This document shows positions 13,701 through 28,200 of a DNA stretch of 64,000 nt, piece by piece. A program made the translations under genes and the position numbers. The stretch spans positions 863,001 to 927,000 of the forward strand of contig SMMW01000090.1 of the NCBI GenBank assembly GCA_004794655.1, written 5' to 3'. A model generated the notes under the pieces. That model made no database searches. It saw only the letters and a program-made list of their open reading frames with translations, and was not told the DNA's origin. This DNA is from Marisa cornuarietis. Taxonomy: Eukaryota; Mollusca; Gastropoda; Architaenioglossa; Ampullariidae. Every line of letters begins with the position of its first letter. Position 1 is the first letter of the stretch.

Positions 13701-16700
13701 AAACCTACAGTAATAGCAAGATTTCCGTCTGTCCGTCGATTGTCTCTCGGTCTCAAAATGTCACAACAAAAACTGCCTTCTAGGATTCCTCCCGTGTATC
13801 TATAGAGCAACATCTGACAAAAGTCTTCAAGATATATGCACAGTTACTCCTGTGGTCTCCGGACAAAACCGTAATCCATGCCACGTGAAAAACAGTATCA
13901 GCAAGCAAGCAACAGACAAAATGTATCACGCAAAGAACCTAAAAACTATCTTGTCAGTAATGTGGCAAACGATCCACGTCAAGAACGTGCGCACATTGCA
14001 TCACGTGAAGGACTCGGAGCACTTTGTCTACCCAGGGTAAAAAAAAAAAAGGAGAAATAATGCTGATTCTGCAATGTGTGAAACCCCATGCAATCACAAA
14101 GGCCTTCCCAGTGTCTAGACAGTAGCATTCCAAGGTAACTTGTCAGAAAAGATGCGTCGCATACTCTAGCTAGCGTCAACGGGCATGCCTCTGTCCTAAG
14201 CAGCCCTTGCTTTGCTTTCGGGAAACATGCATGTTTCCCTTTTAATTTTTTTCAACAATGAAAATACAATGTATTTCCTCATATTTTCTTTAACAATACC
14301 TGCATAGTTTACCCATTTATTCTTGTTTTCTTAATTTCCATCGTGTCATTTCTCCCCCTCCTCTCTCTCTTTTTCATGCGCGCGTCTGAAACGCATTCAC
14401 ATTCCCGCGTGCGCGCTATATCATCTTTAACGTACATAAAAATGCCAAAGTCCTGAACATCCCATACTCCAAATCAAGTTTTTAAAAATATCACAATATT
14501 AGGCTGGACAGAACGTAAAAGAAAATAGAACCTTAAATTAATGAGCGTCAGTGAAAAATTCAAATACAAAGACCACCTCTGTGTGAGTAAGTCGTAAAAG
14601 AAGCTAAAGTTCTAAGAAGCCTAAAATTATTCGATGTAAAAATGCGTACAGACAAATCCCCTTTCAATCTATTTTTTCCCTCCAGGTTTTCACAACGCAA
14701 AGAAGCATTTGCAGCCTTGTTATGCGCGTGCTTCTGTTTAAATAAGTAGGGCTTCTTCTTTTCATGCCTGCGATTCTTCTCTTCAGGAATTATCGTTCAT
14801 AGCTCGACTTTGTCGAGTCTGCACTGACCAGGCCTGTCTAAACCTTGAAAGCAGCAAAACAAGAAAGCAATTACATCCCATCCTTAACCCATCCGCACCC
14901 GCATTTCATTTGGCACCCGAACACGTATAAGTAAGCGTCAACAAAAATTCAAAAGGTTAACATAGTTTAGTCCGGGTCTAAACAATACTTTTTTGACTGC
15001 ACAGCGGTAAGTAAATTGCTTCCTTTTTATTGTGCATTGATGGAGAGTATAAGGAAATATACAGTGCAGGGTTCATAAGCAGGATTACCAGTCTTGATGT
15101 CAGGGAAAGAAATGGCGGACTTGACGGAAGCAGCTGAGACATCACCCTTTCGGTATATTCAGTTTAATGATACTGCTTTCAGGGTCAGGGTTGGGGTCAA
15201 GTGCACAATAGCACTTGCAGTGTCTTCACGCCTACCACTCAGCTAAATTATTTTTACAGGGTGGATCAAAAGTAGGCATGTAGCCAAAAGAAGAATGACC
15301 CGATTAGTAACGCAAACCTACTTTTGGTCTACATGAGCATTGTAGCTTCCTGCTTGGCGCTGACTGTTCACGTGGTCACACATCTTTAAACTATTTGATT
15401 TAATGTGCATTCTTTTACATGTCTAAGCTCTTTAAAAAAATGAGGAAAGAATAACTCTGAAATTATGGGAATTATGCTTCAGTATTAGCACATACATGTA
15501 TAAAGAGATTTGCAGCCGCGGCTGGACACCACTGGATGCAACAGGCATTAGGTAGGGAAAAGTTTCATAAGACACCACCTAAGGGGCAATGAGACCTTAC
15601 AGAAGCCCCCGATAAAAAGGTCCATATTAGGTTGAAAAAGTCTAATTGAACTTCCAGTGAAATGACACAAGGGAAGCTGAAGCAGTTTACTCAAAGACAA
15701 ATCCTTTTTTTTCAGTCAGGTATGTGGATTATGACCCTTGTAGTTGCAGTCTAAAGACGTTCAGTTTCAGTGTCAAAGACAACATGAAAGGGGTTAATAC
15801 AAATTTGTGCCACAGGTGTTTCAAAAATATGTCGAGGATTTTGCTCTGTTAAGTAAGAACAATGCTCATGCACAAATAATAACAGACTTGACCCGGGCTG
15901 CATAATATCCGAGTCACTAGTAGGACCAAGCATGCCAACAGGTTGTTAAGTGTCAGTACGCCCGAATGCCAGGCTAAATGTGTGCAATACTATCAGCTAC
16001 TCTGCTGGAAGACCCCCCACCTACAGAGGGATATCAATCACAAATCTACGCAATAAGTACCGATCGGTACTTTTCATCACTCGCCAAACCACGGTCAACT
16101 CTTTATGTTGAGTTGATGGCAAATCAACAGAACATGGCGCATTTATTAGCTTGTTGCAAGAAAAAAAGTGTTGCGAATTACACGATTTAAAAAACAAACA
16201 AAATCACTTGTCGCCTGACCTAATTTCTAGCTTCTGATGTCACTGACAGCCACAGCCAATGGAAAAACTTCGAGGATATGCCGAAGTGTCGCGGGTTAGT
16301 TCTGTGATCTCACCGGAAAACCCAGGTTTAAATCTCACAACAAACATTATTTGTTTCGCTCAGACTTTGGGAAATAAAATGAATTTAGCATTCACACTCA
16401 TGTGAAAATAATTTTTCACTCGGATTAGTCCTTAATGAAATACAAGTACGTGACACGTGATGATGGCTTTGGCTGCTACGACTTGACCTGCACCAGTCTG
16501 CAAAAGTGAAGCCGAGAACTTCTGTCCAATCGCTGTGGTTGTGTGTGTGTTCATGCCTCCACGCATGACAGACACGGTCCGTCAGGAATGCGCAAAGCGC
16601 TGCACCTCACCATCCCACACACACCCTTGTCAAGCTGGTGGGTGACGCACCGGCGCCTAAATTGTCAGTCATCCTGGCGACCCATCAGCTCTCTACGGGA

Positions 16701-19238
16701 CATGATCTACGACAACTGCGACATCTGTCGTGATATGCAAAACCAGCGACGTCCTCCCTGTCGCGGAAAGGCAAATGTTGCTGAAAAAGGCGCACCTCTG
16801 CACACCTGGTTCTTCGACTCTTACGTCATGCTCACAGCGGAGACAAATGCAGCAGTCTTGGGTAGGGGGTTAATAAGTACTTTTTGCCTAGCTCACCAGG
16901 AGTGGTCGGAGAAAAGGGCTGGTAAACCAGTGGAAATGAAGCGAAAGAAGTCCTAAAATTACTTCATTACTGTTAAACCACACGTCGTGAATAATGAATG
17001 CTACAATAATAATAATAATTGCAAGGAGAAAAAGTACATGCTAGTATCAAGCGCCTGCATTTTATGTTTATTAACTCCAGGGCATCGGGACACTGCTTTT
17101 GATAAAACAACATCCGCGGGTCTGGACAGCGCTTTAATAACTACGGAGACGCAACGCTCACAATGGATTTCCCCGTGGCAACGACCTCCATATGCTTCAT
17201 CATTACCTATCTTGACTGGACACACCTATTCAGCCAGAAGCACGGACGACCACCGGAAATGCCATGCAAGCGAACATGAAAAAAACAAAAAAAAAAAACA
17301 CACACACACACACACACAGAGTGTGAATTGTACTCACTACTCAGTGACCAAGATGAGCTCGGACGGAGTCTCGTAGACCTCGTAGAGACGCACGAGGCGA
17401 GGGTGGGCCATGGCGTACTCCAGCATCACCACCTCGCGGAGGATCTCCTCGCGACAACTCTTGCCCTTGCGCCGTTTGCGAATCACCTTGGCGGCCACAG
17501 TATCCCCGCTCTCCAAGTTGCGGCATTTGCGCACCACTGCAAATTTGCCCCTGCAAAAGAAATAATAATAATGATGACGACGACCACGATGATAATTCAG
17601 TGTGCTAAATGGGGACACCGGACGCGAGTGTTAAGGGTATGTGAAGGGTAGGATCTCAGTACGACGTCAAGGTCAGGGAGGAAACCAAAGGTATGGCAGC
17701 TGCTGCAGGTCTCTCGAGACGAGTGACTCTCTCCCTCTCTCATCTAAATACTGCTTATATGTACTATCACGATAAACACTTTTTAAAAAATACAATAATG
17801 CTGATTTCATTTTTATCGTCCAATTTAAACACCACAGAACGAGTATTATTCTCACATCTTTAATAACGTTTAATTCCCGCTAAACACAGGGTATACGCTT
17901 TATTGTGTGCAAGCGTGTTTGTATAGGACATGTACTACACACACACACACACACACGCGCGCGCCCATGCGTGTCCACGTACTCTTCTTCTAGCTCTGTG
18001 AATGGCCATCTTGAGCGATGCACCCTGAATGTGTTAAGTGCTACACCACAGGGTTAAGTACCTTACAGGAAAGAGAAGAAAAAAACATAATAATGTATAA
18101 GGATAGGTTCAGAAGCATGTACGACTTCCGCAAGACGAAAACGCTTAGCACGTCATTTCCGTCTATGAAGAGCGATACACTTGCACACGTCACGCCGCTT
18201 CTGTTGCAGTCATGTGCTGGTCAGCACGCTTTTCTTTCCCTCCACCCCTTCCCTCCACCAGTCACGGCGCATGTGACGGTTGCTGCGTGAGTCTGAAAGT
18301 ATCTAATAAAAGATGTACAATTAAACTCTTATGGCCTCTGATTATAATGACGAGTGGGAAAGTATCTCAGTAAGCAATGCTATTCTCATAAACCCCATCT
18401 CTAAGATGGCGATAAAGAACAGAGAGGTTTAAAGCGAAATCAGTCCCCCCCTACCCCCTCCTACTTCGCCACACCCACCGTACACTTCGACAGCTGTCGC
18501 AGCTCAGTCATACGCAATTGCGTCAATGTTTCGAATTCAGCTGCATGCGCACGAAAGTGGAAATGGAAACCTTTTATTCATTTTTATTATTATTATCTTT
18601 TTTGTAAGGAAGAAGCGAAGTCGACGAACGATAGGAAGAGAAGGAGGTGTTGGTAATAGCATTAGGGGTGAACGCGCCATTTCTGCAAAATGGAGACATA
18701 TCACGGTATCAGTCATGCACAGTTTCATCTGCAACCTCCATCGATTACGTCCATCAAATTACTGCAGATGGTGGAGATTCAACACAGAGCATAATAAGTC
18801 ATCGTCACTAATGTATTGCGTGGAAAAAACATCCAACCCACACAAGTCCATCAGTACAGCTTGCATGTCATATATAGATTTTATGTAATATTCCTGCTGC
18901 TTCTACACAAAGTCCATCAGTACATCTTGCATGTTATATATATTTCATAAAGTATACCTACTCAAGCGAGAATTTATTTTTGAAGAGAAGGAAGGATGCA
19001 TACAGGGTCACGGGTTCAGCTTCGTGGATAATGCTGACGAAAGCAGAAAATAATTCGGTTCCTTTTATTTAAAGGGAAAAAAATAATCACAGACCTCTTA
19101 CTGCCAGAGGGCTAACCCTGTTCATCAAAGCACGATTTTCGATTGCCCATAAAAAATCTTTCCTACCTTCCCCCACCACAACCCACCCTGTGCTAAGGCT
19201 GTGAATTAGGTCGCTCAGTTCTTGGTGTAATATCTCAC

Positions 19239-19297
<59 letters not shown>

Positions 19298-22200
19298 CCT
19301 TCAACTTTTTTCTAGTTTCCAGACCTATTTGTCTTTGTGCAAAGCGTGACTCAGTGTCGACTATGTTGCTTCCTGCACTACGCACCTGTCCCCTCTAAAG
19401 AAGTTAAAAGAAAAACCCATCTTTTTGCTCACATCACCTTCGCTGAGACAGGCGGCTGTTGGTGATTCAACAAAAGAAAAAGAAAACGAGTCTGCGCTGA
19501 AGGCCGACGATAAGAGGCGCGTTAGCAGCCGTTAGCACTCCGCAAGAATTCAGCGTGTCGCCGCTTTCTTCTCGGCCACGAGTCCAGCCACCTCCATCTC
19601 TCCTAACAGATGGTAAAACAGTCTCAAGAGAAAATTCTTCATGCTGTATGATCTTTCTATACACACAATTATGCATGTTGGAAAGCAGGCACACGCACAA
19701 CCACATATGCGCGCTCGCGGAGAGATTTCTCCCCCCCCCAACACTCCCAACCTGTCTGGAAAACTCATTTGAAGACGGCACTTGCTTTACTTCTCGTGAA
19801 TCCGTTACCCGCAGCATGAGCTCAGATGTACTGAATGTCCCCTAAAAACCTGATTTGCACAGGTGAATTCGAGTACAGTATCCCTTACGAAGACGGTTTT
19901 CTACGATGGTAGCTACAATACTACTGAGACGTCTCGGCATCGCGTGTAATTTGGTTCTGCCCCTTTCAAGACAAGCCAATGATAATGTGAATCGAAGACC
20001 CGTTGCTCGGGTGATGCCCCCATCTGCGACTTTCCTCCCCTACTTACGCAACGCATACACACTGTGCCATGCTGTCGTTTGATTAGTCTTTACGTGCTGT
20101 GACCAGCCTAAACGTAAGCCCCCACACTGGGAACCTCATCTTTAAAGCCGTTGTTAGTCGGACAAACATGGCCGAACGTATGACAAAGCTAGGAGATGTC
20201 ACGTGACAGTTATACATATACTTTATCAAACTTGGCCACGTATTCGTCTATATTAGTCCGTTAAGAATGACCTTAATAAATCTTGGCGTCACCGCGGGCG
20301 ACCAGGTACATTACAAAACTGCGTGAAGCGCTCCACTCGGGGTCAACAACTGATTTTCCTGGCCTATCCAGGAAGGCCGTTCTCGTTACACCGTGACTGA
20401 CGCGCCAGGACTGCGCGCGCTTCTGCAATAGTGCATGCTCTTCAGCCGCTCTTGCGTGACAAGCACGGTTAGTGTAAATAGTTGCTGTAACCGCCTGACC
20501 TGACGGACTCTTCAACACACCAAGAGCGCGCTCCAAAAAATATTCAGCCCTCTTTGCTTGACTTTCCTACTTTTGGACGACGCTGGTGGGTCGCTTCGCG
20601 GACATACACAATTTTTCTGTTTACACGGCAATGCCGCTCCTCTCCGCGCAAGACGGCAACCATGTTGGTGGGCTGCCTGTCCCTCCAACCTCACGATGGC
20701 GCTCTTGAAGGCGTCCTCGGACAACGACAAACGTTGCGCTCGTGCATTTGGGGGAATGTCGGGTGGCGTCCCTTATTTATCTCACAGAGGAACTGGTATG
20801 GGTATGGTATGAGTCACAATATGTTGTTCGTTCCAGATTATGTTCGCACATGCTGCTACTTGCGTTTCTGAATAAACAAGACAGTCGAGCTTCGACATGT
20901 CCCTCGACCCTTCCCCTCTTTGCATGCACAAACACACAAAGTCATTCGAGTGTGGTAGCCATTTGCCCTACCTCCGCAAGAGAGCTTTTTAAAGATGTAG
21001 ATGGGTGCATTTTTTAATGATTGGGTAAATTTGGGATAATACATCCCTTTCTTTCTCGAGATACAATACAATACCACTTTTTTTTTATCCCCAAAGGGAA
21101 TTCCAATGCAGGCCTACAAACATCATCATACACAGAAAAGCCCAAACTGTGACGTCACGTTTGTACAGATAGGCCCAGCTCTTGTGTATGGTCCCATCTC
21201 TTTCACTGGCTGCAGCTTTCACAATCTAAGATTTTCCAAGTAAAATCATCACACCTTTATTTGATTTGGAGAAATAGCATCTTATACTGAGTTTTACAAA
21301 AGAAAACAATGTTGCACCCCCACCAGTCCTTCAACCGCACGCAAATTATCGAGTATGTGACTATGTCTGGCAACATTTTACGTGACGGTCAAATGCAAAA
21401 AGCCAAACCATTCTTACGTTCTGGTTATTGAGGGCTTTTATACTTAGCCAAGATATTTAGAAATAAATGGGAGACGTCGATTTGTTTGGTAGTTATTGGC
21501 AGTATTTTATTCTACAACAGGATAGCTTTCACGAGTAGAAACACGATGGTTCTACTTTCCCTACAATTACCCTTTCGGGTGGTTCTATCACAGCTGACAA
21601 ATCCACCCGCTGCAGTAATAAAATCCTAATCACGGCCCTGACGTCATCTAAGGCGATCGGTTAAACAGCGCTGTTTAATACCAGTCAACGGCACACCACC
21701 GTTCAAAGTGTGACTAAATCAAGCAGCTACACCTCGCGACCCAGCACGACAAAGGTTATCAGAGGTCCGGCCGATTTACTTGGCTAAACTTACTCCCGTG
21801 GCGCGAGTAGCGAGGGCATCGACTGGGTCGTCCTGCATGTCACCGTAGGATGGACGTACTTCGACGAACGAAAGAAGCCAGCCAGCCTTATTTTCGCAGA
21901 AACTACTGCCTGCTTTGAGTGAACCAATCTTGCTTGCCACCTTTTCTTCTCGTCTTTGCATTCGTTTAGAACAGATGCCCCCCGCTGTACTACTGTGCGT
22001 ATTGGAAGGTGTGGAACTGAAGAATCTTGGCTCTCCTTTAACGCCCGTTGAAAAGAACGGCTTTGTGATAATGAGGAAACAACATGCGCGCGCAGATCTC
22101 GCCGCTGGAGGCCAGCGATTCCTTATTTAAATCAAACAACGAGACCCTCCCTCCTTTATAAATGAAGCCTGTTTCTGGTGTCAGACGAACTCTTTCAGCG

Positions 22201-25200
22201 TGCAAAAAAACAAAACAAATGCCTCACTGAATACTTTTAACCAATGAACCTGAGATAGAGGGTGACTCACGCATTGTATGTCTATTTCTTGTACACAAGG
22301 CTTCCAAAAGGACAGGTTGCTACGACCGTCAACTAATATTCGCGACCTATATCGTGTTCTAAAATGCAGCCTTGCACCTTTCAACGCATGCAAATCTGTC
22401 TTCAATGTGGGTGGACGGGGAGTCCAATCCCTCCCACTTCCCCACCAGCACACACACACACTCTCTCTCTCCCTAATGTGTTCAATATATAGACACAGTT
22501 CAATGTATAGGGTTGGTACAGGGACACCACAAGGACATCAATAAGCAAGAAAGTTCAAACTTTGAGTGAGTCATCGTTTACCGTCTGCACAGCCTGTCAC
22601 ATCTGCACTGAATAGAATGCACTTTCTTTCTCGGGCAACGAGTTTAGGATAAAGGCAATTCGCGATTAAAGGCTATGCCACTGTCTCTCAATAACACCAT
22701 CGGTAATATTTGCGGCTACGGAGCGGACTGTGCAGTTTGTCATCTGTACTTCGTGCTACGACTGAAGACTCTTTACAGATGACCGTGTTTTCCAGGATCG
22801 GCGTCGGGAAATTGCATGAAGTGCAAGGTCTAAAGGGTGTTCACCATCCACATTTTCCATTCATCCAACTTCCCTTCACACACAAATATCCCGCACATGC
22901 GCTGCTTGTGTCAAGAAGAATGAACAAGAAGGGACAGCCTGCAGGACATCTAAAGAAAAAAGGGTGGGGGAACATGAAAGATTCCAAGCACACTATACCC
23001 ACGCAACAAATGACTTTTTTTCTAATCAATGGAGAAATGAAAAAGAATAGGAACTTATATGTCTTTTTTTTTTTTTTGCCTTCCCCCTTTTCTTTACTAC
23101 TAACGTCATCACGACGAGTACACGCGTCCCTAAGAGACGCATTGTGAGCAATGGGCAACTGCACTCTGAAATTGCCAACTTTCATGTTCTTTGATTGCCG
23201 ATTGCTGTCACCGTATTCGCTGTGGGGTAATCTTTCTTTGGAAGTGCATCAGAGCGCAGACGACGGCTCAAAGCCGACTTGTTGAAGAGAAGCTGCATGT
23301 CTGCCTCGAGTTTCGTCTGAAAACCGCTGTCAGCAGCAGCCACGCCAACATGCCGCCAGTCACGGAGAGCAAGAGGGGAGGGGGAGGAGAGGGCAGAGCG
23401 GGGAGGTGAAGGTTACGGATCCTCCCATAAATCACCCGCGGGTGCGATTGGGCTCTGGGTGAGCAGCAAACTGCAACTAATTACCCGGGGGCTTACGCAT
23501 TTTAAGAGCTCTCCAAGCCGGCAGATGGCTCCTGCATGGGGGGCTTGCAGTATCAAGTACCCTTTCTCCTCAACACCTTTCTCACCTGCCCTTCCCCCTT
23601 TCCCCACAAAAAAGTCAAAATGTAGCAACGTAATGCTATACGTAATATAGCAAGAAGCATGGACACTTCTCCTGTTTCACAGTAGAGTATTAAACTAGTA
23701 CTGAGATTCTGCTAATAGAGCCCTGTTTTCGTCTGCACACGTACATTACAAAACAATTCAAGCGTTCCAACTCTTTCCTGACATCCTTGTCTTCTAATAT
23801 TAGTCAAGAGCAAAGGTACGGGGATCTGGACGGAGTCTCATAGCCACTGTTCTTGGCTAGCGACCGCCCAGCTTACCAAAGCCCCTCCCTTTCATGCCGA
23901 GTGGTCTGATGCAGCAGCGCAAAAAATGCTCCACGGATATATCTGCCAGAATTGGAAGTTAAAAGCTGCGTGGGATAGAAGAGTCCCAAATGTTAGCAGC
24001 AGTGGCGGCAGTGAATGTGAGTGGTTCACTGTGTCTAATGAACGGCATGTGAAAGGCAAAGCTTAAATTTTTCTCATTCGAGTGCTTTTACATTCTTTTA
24101 TGAATCAGCTAACATTTCTAATAAGGAAACAAATTACAAAAACATTCCTCGTTCCACTCCTGTGCCACTGCCACAGACAACCAGCAAACCTAATACCTCT
24201 TCCAAAAGTCTGCACGCAGAAGCAAGAGGCCTGTGAGTCATAGACCTTCTTGAAAATGTGAATTATCCCTGGCAAACAGAGCATGAAAGCCCGGACGGAC
24301 ACTTATAAATCACTGCTGCGATTACTTGAAACACCTCACCTCCACCACTCACCCAAACCTTTCCCGCTGTTTTCTTCAACTCGAAGGGCGGCATTTTCGC
24401 TTTTGTGACATTGGAATGCCGTGCTGCCTCGAAAGTCAGTGCACGTCACTAACACCTATCTATGTCTACGAATGCTCTAGCCGAGGCTCTTCACACATAA
24501 TATCTGAACTGGAAGCGTGCCGTGGGTCGACGTATTATTCACGTTAACCTCCGGCAGGGTCGCCCCTTTCGCTTGGCTCTTTATTGAGTTCCATTTTCTT
24601 GTTTAAAGTCAGCAGCTAGGCCTCCATTACTAATACAAGCAACTGTTACCTCTTTCTGGCTATAGTGTAATTTTGTTCTCAACCTCATGACCTATCTGCT
24701 GCAAACTCTCGAGCCATCTTATCACCTGTCTCATATTACGCATGTTTCTGAGGAAAGATCAGCCGCAGGTGCGCTTTCCCAGGCGAGTGACGCTTTTAAC
24801 TGCCACCAGTTTGATGTTTCATACCCAACACTTTTGATTTATCACTCATCTGTGCTCTACAAACCTCTCTCCGTTTGCAATACTGATCTAACAGTTTACT
24901 TAATTGCACATTTACTGCTTTTCCACCCTACCACTTCTTTCGGGGTCCTCAAATGAAATGTGACAAACTGAAAATGGACGGTGCATACTTATCAGTCTCG
25001 GAAAAACAAATATTAAATTGCTGTTGGATGTTCACAAGACTACACCGACAGGTCTGATCATGTTAGAACTACACATTTTGCTACGCCTCAATACTGTCAT
25101 ATTCCTACAGACCTATTCCCCTTTCTTAAGGGCACCTGTTACAGTTAATCACAGGCATTTAGGCTGAATCCCTTGGCTTCCTTCTTCTTTGTCTCACACT

Positions 25201-28200
25201 GCAGTTACAGACCCACCTTCGCTGGCTGCTCATCACACCTTCAAGATGTGTTTACAACCCACCCAATATCACATAGTCTAGTTTGAGCAGAGTTTGTGTG
25301 CATGCATGTGTGTGAGAGAAAAAGGGAGAGAGAAGGTGTATAGGTTATTTTTCCCAAACACCAATAACTTCAGATATCATGCAGAAATCAGTGCTCAACT
25401 GCCTAGTTTTACTGCTGATGATGTTTCATTGAACTTTATACAGTCATAGCATCTAAACATTCCACAATTTCAGGCATATGTATCATCACTCATGATGACA
25501 GTTTTATAAATATTGTAAACCTGAAGAAATGATCAAATGACTTCTGATTCTGACATGATAGTATTTTAAGGCACTGTCACCAAACAATGCATCAGTTCTC
25601 TCCCACTTTTATTCTCTCTTTATCTTTCACACATGTGCAGGTAGGTGCACTCTCTTCCAGAACTTGTTGAACTTCCTATTTGATAATAAAAAAGTCTGGT
25701 TGCTTATCACAAAATGGAGACCAATAGCTGACAGTGACTGATAATGAAAAACCTTTTAGTGTCCAGGGGCAAAAGGGAGGGAAGGTGAATCAGGAAGGTG
25801 AGCAAGTAACTTTACAGTCTAATATCTTCCACACAGTCCAACAATTCTATTAAATTAAATAATCACCCAGAAAAAAGTTCACATTGAGAATAAAAAGTCC
25901 TTCACTAAGGGTAGAGAGATGAAGGGAGGAACACCAACAGGCTGGAAATGTAAACAAAACAGAGCTTTTCTTTTTTAGTCTGCAGATTTAGTTATGTTTT
26001 GGGTAATGAACTAATGCACTAATTTAAAAATAAATTCTCATTTTTTTTTCCGTAGATCAAAGACTATTCCTTATGCCAGACCCTTAAAAAACAGCATGAA
26101 AGAAAATGAGTTTGTCCTTTAAGATGTCAGTGAGAAATTTTGTTACAAATATGATGGAAGTGTTTACTTGTATGAGAATCCTTGGAACAGTATTTTTTGT
26201 AATCTCTCCCCAGGAAAAAAAGGCAAAAAAATGAGACCTGATAAAACTGATATGGTTACATGAAAGTGCACTGTGACACAGAAGAAGACTTATTTCAAAG
26301 GTACACTGGTGTGCTAGTCTTGGCACTTTCCTCTACATACAGAACATCACTAGTGTAAATCAAAGGATTAAACTTTGGCATTTTATACCCTGTAATTCTT
26401 GTCATGGTTTGTTGCATTCCCTCTGGGGAAACTACAAGCCCCTTGTGCTGCAGAAAATGTAATAGTCTAAACCTACCCAGGAGGCGGTCATACTAAGCTT
26501 ACTGCCTGCATGGCCATAGCTATTCTATCAAACAGTTACCCCATGTGCACTTACACACACACAATTAAATAGCAAAAACAACTTCTAATCCAAACTTAAA
26601 AAACGAATTCAAATGTCTGCAACAGGAGTATTGGTAACTTGGGAAAGATATTTACTCGGTAAGAAAATGTTCTCAAGATTTCTTAGAAGACATTGTCAGA
26701 ACATCAAGTCACAAGTGTGACTGGTTTATAGCAAAATGAAACTGTCTCTCAAGGCACAAGCAGAGCCAGAACTGCACTGTTAAGTAGGATCAAAGCCTTC
26801 TACCTTGTCAAATTTAAGTTAGTCTGAAGTGTACTTGTACGAGAAAAATCACCAGTGAAATGGTAGCAGGTAAGTGGATGTGGATTTCCCATGCCAGTGT
26901 TGTGGAATACAGATTGACAAAGAGTGATTTGATCACTGTATCTGAGGTGTAGCAGTTCAACTTGCCGGACGGGGGAAAATTACACTGCCACTAATCTGGC
27001 AAAAATAATGCTCCATTGATTGTATCTTTGATCAATCACCCTAACCCTACTTCCATGTGGACAACAAAGTCACAAGATTACCTACACATCAGTTACCTTT
27101 GTCACTACCTCTGCCGTGCAGCCAAGATAATGTTTAAAAAAAAAAAGTCACAAGAACCACAACATTAGCTTTATTAATAGAAAGAGTGATGTACATTGCC
27201 TTAGTTTGTTTAGATCGTGGATGAAATATAAATTACAAAAGTGCTTTCCCTCCGTAACACCTGTTTTTTTGTGTAGTAGGTCAGTGAATGCAGAATAAGA
27301 GTGTTGCTATTAAAATTATAAAAACTCAAGTCATTGGATACCCTATAAGAACCCAATATTGTGCAAAAAACAATGCTGAATGCACAAGCACACATGCATA
27401 CTTGGGAAAAATATAAATTATTTTGGACTGCTATTCAGGGACCACTCTGTTTTCATTGCCTAGCAGGTCTATCAGCTAGTTCTACTAGAACTTTACTTGT
27501 CTGAAGCTGTCGTCCATCTTAAGCTTTATTGATCATGAACCTTGCAGCTACTGTGGATGTTATGTCACTTGCAGGGAGTAAAATTAAACATTCCTTAGTG
27601 AACACAGCATGAACTAAGTAAGAGAGACATTTTGAACACTTACATAGTATAGCTAACTGGAGTATGTTTAATACTTTATGGTTGGCATGTCCTGGAATTC
27701 TCTTACCACAGTATTAGGTAAATGCTAGATAATCCAAAGCTATTAACAACTGGGACAATTATGTATATTAATCTACAATGCCAGTGACAGAAGCTTATTT
27801 CTTCCAGCTCCTTAGTGTACAACTGAAAAAAGGGGAATGTCCGACTGCAAGAAAGTAGTCAGTAAGTCAAGACATTGAGACTAGTACATATGTTTTCAGT
27901 CTGGTTCAAGTTTGAAAGGTGGAAATAAATCTAAATTCCCACAACCTTTGCCCTTGTTACCACAGCCTTCACTCCCGACCTAACAGATCAGTACTGTACT
28001 GGTTACACCATAGTTTTGTATTTGGCCGATCACCTATATCTTCTAAAGAAAATGTGAACTTTTGAAATGATAACTACCAACTCTGTAGCTCTAACATGTC
28101 TGACACCTCACTGATCAATCTGACATCTCACTACTTCTGACATGCCTGACATCTTACTGATCTATCTGGTTTTCCAGTAACTACTTTTTTTCTAGTCACT

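Larger units (their letters stand above)
8268..17337 (-). other. STK17 intron 2 (9.1 kb)
   Basis: No domain-bearing ORF was found. The 11-17 kb half is more CpG-rich and contains a 166-bp hAT MITE (13395-13560), a CG/GT alternating tract (13103-13130), a small inverted repeat (15261-15332), a tRNA-like SINE head (about 16281-16340) and purine/pyrimidine microsatellites. Confidence 0.6.

Noticed and set aside
16543..16956. 137-codon plus-strand ORF in STK17 intron 2
   Set aside because: Starts at a non-ATG codon, has no recognisable domain or splice signals, and lies in GC-richer repeat-bearing intron.
21070..21125. TTTTTTATCCCCAAAGGGAATTCC-like word as a retroelement 3' end
   Set aside because: Similar words occur in invertebrate repeats, but no body or second copy was found in the window.
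28099..28168. CRISPR-like direct repeats
   Set aside because: Three imperfect short tandem units without spacers, in an animal intron.
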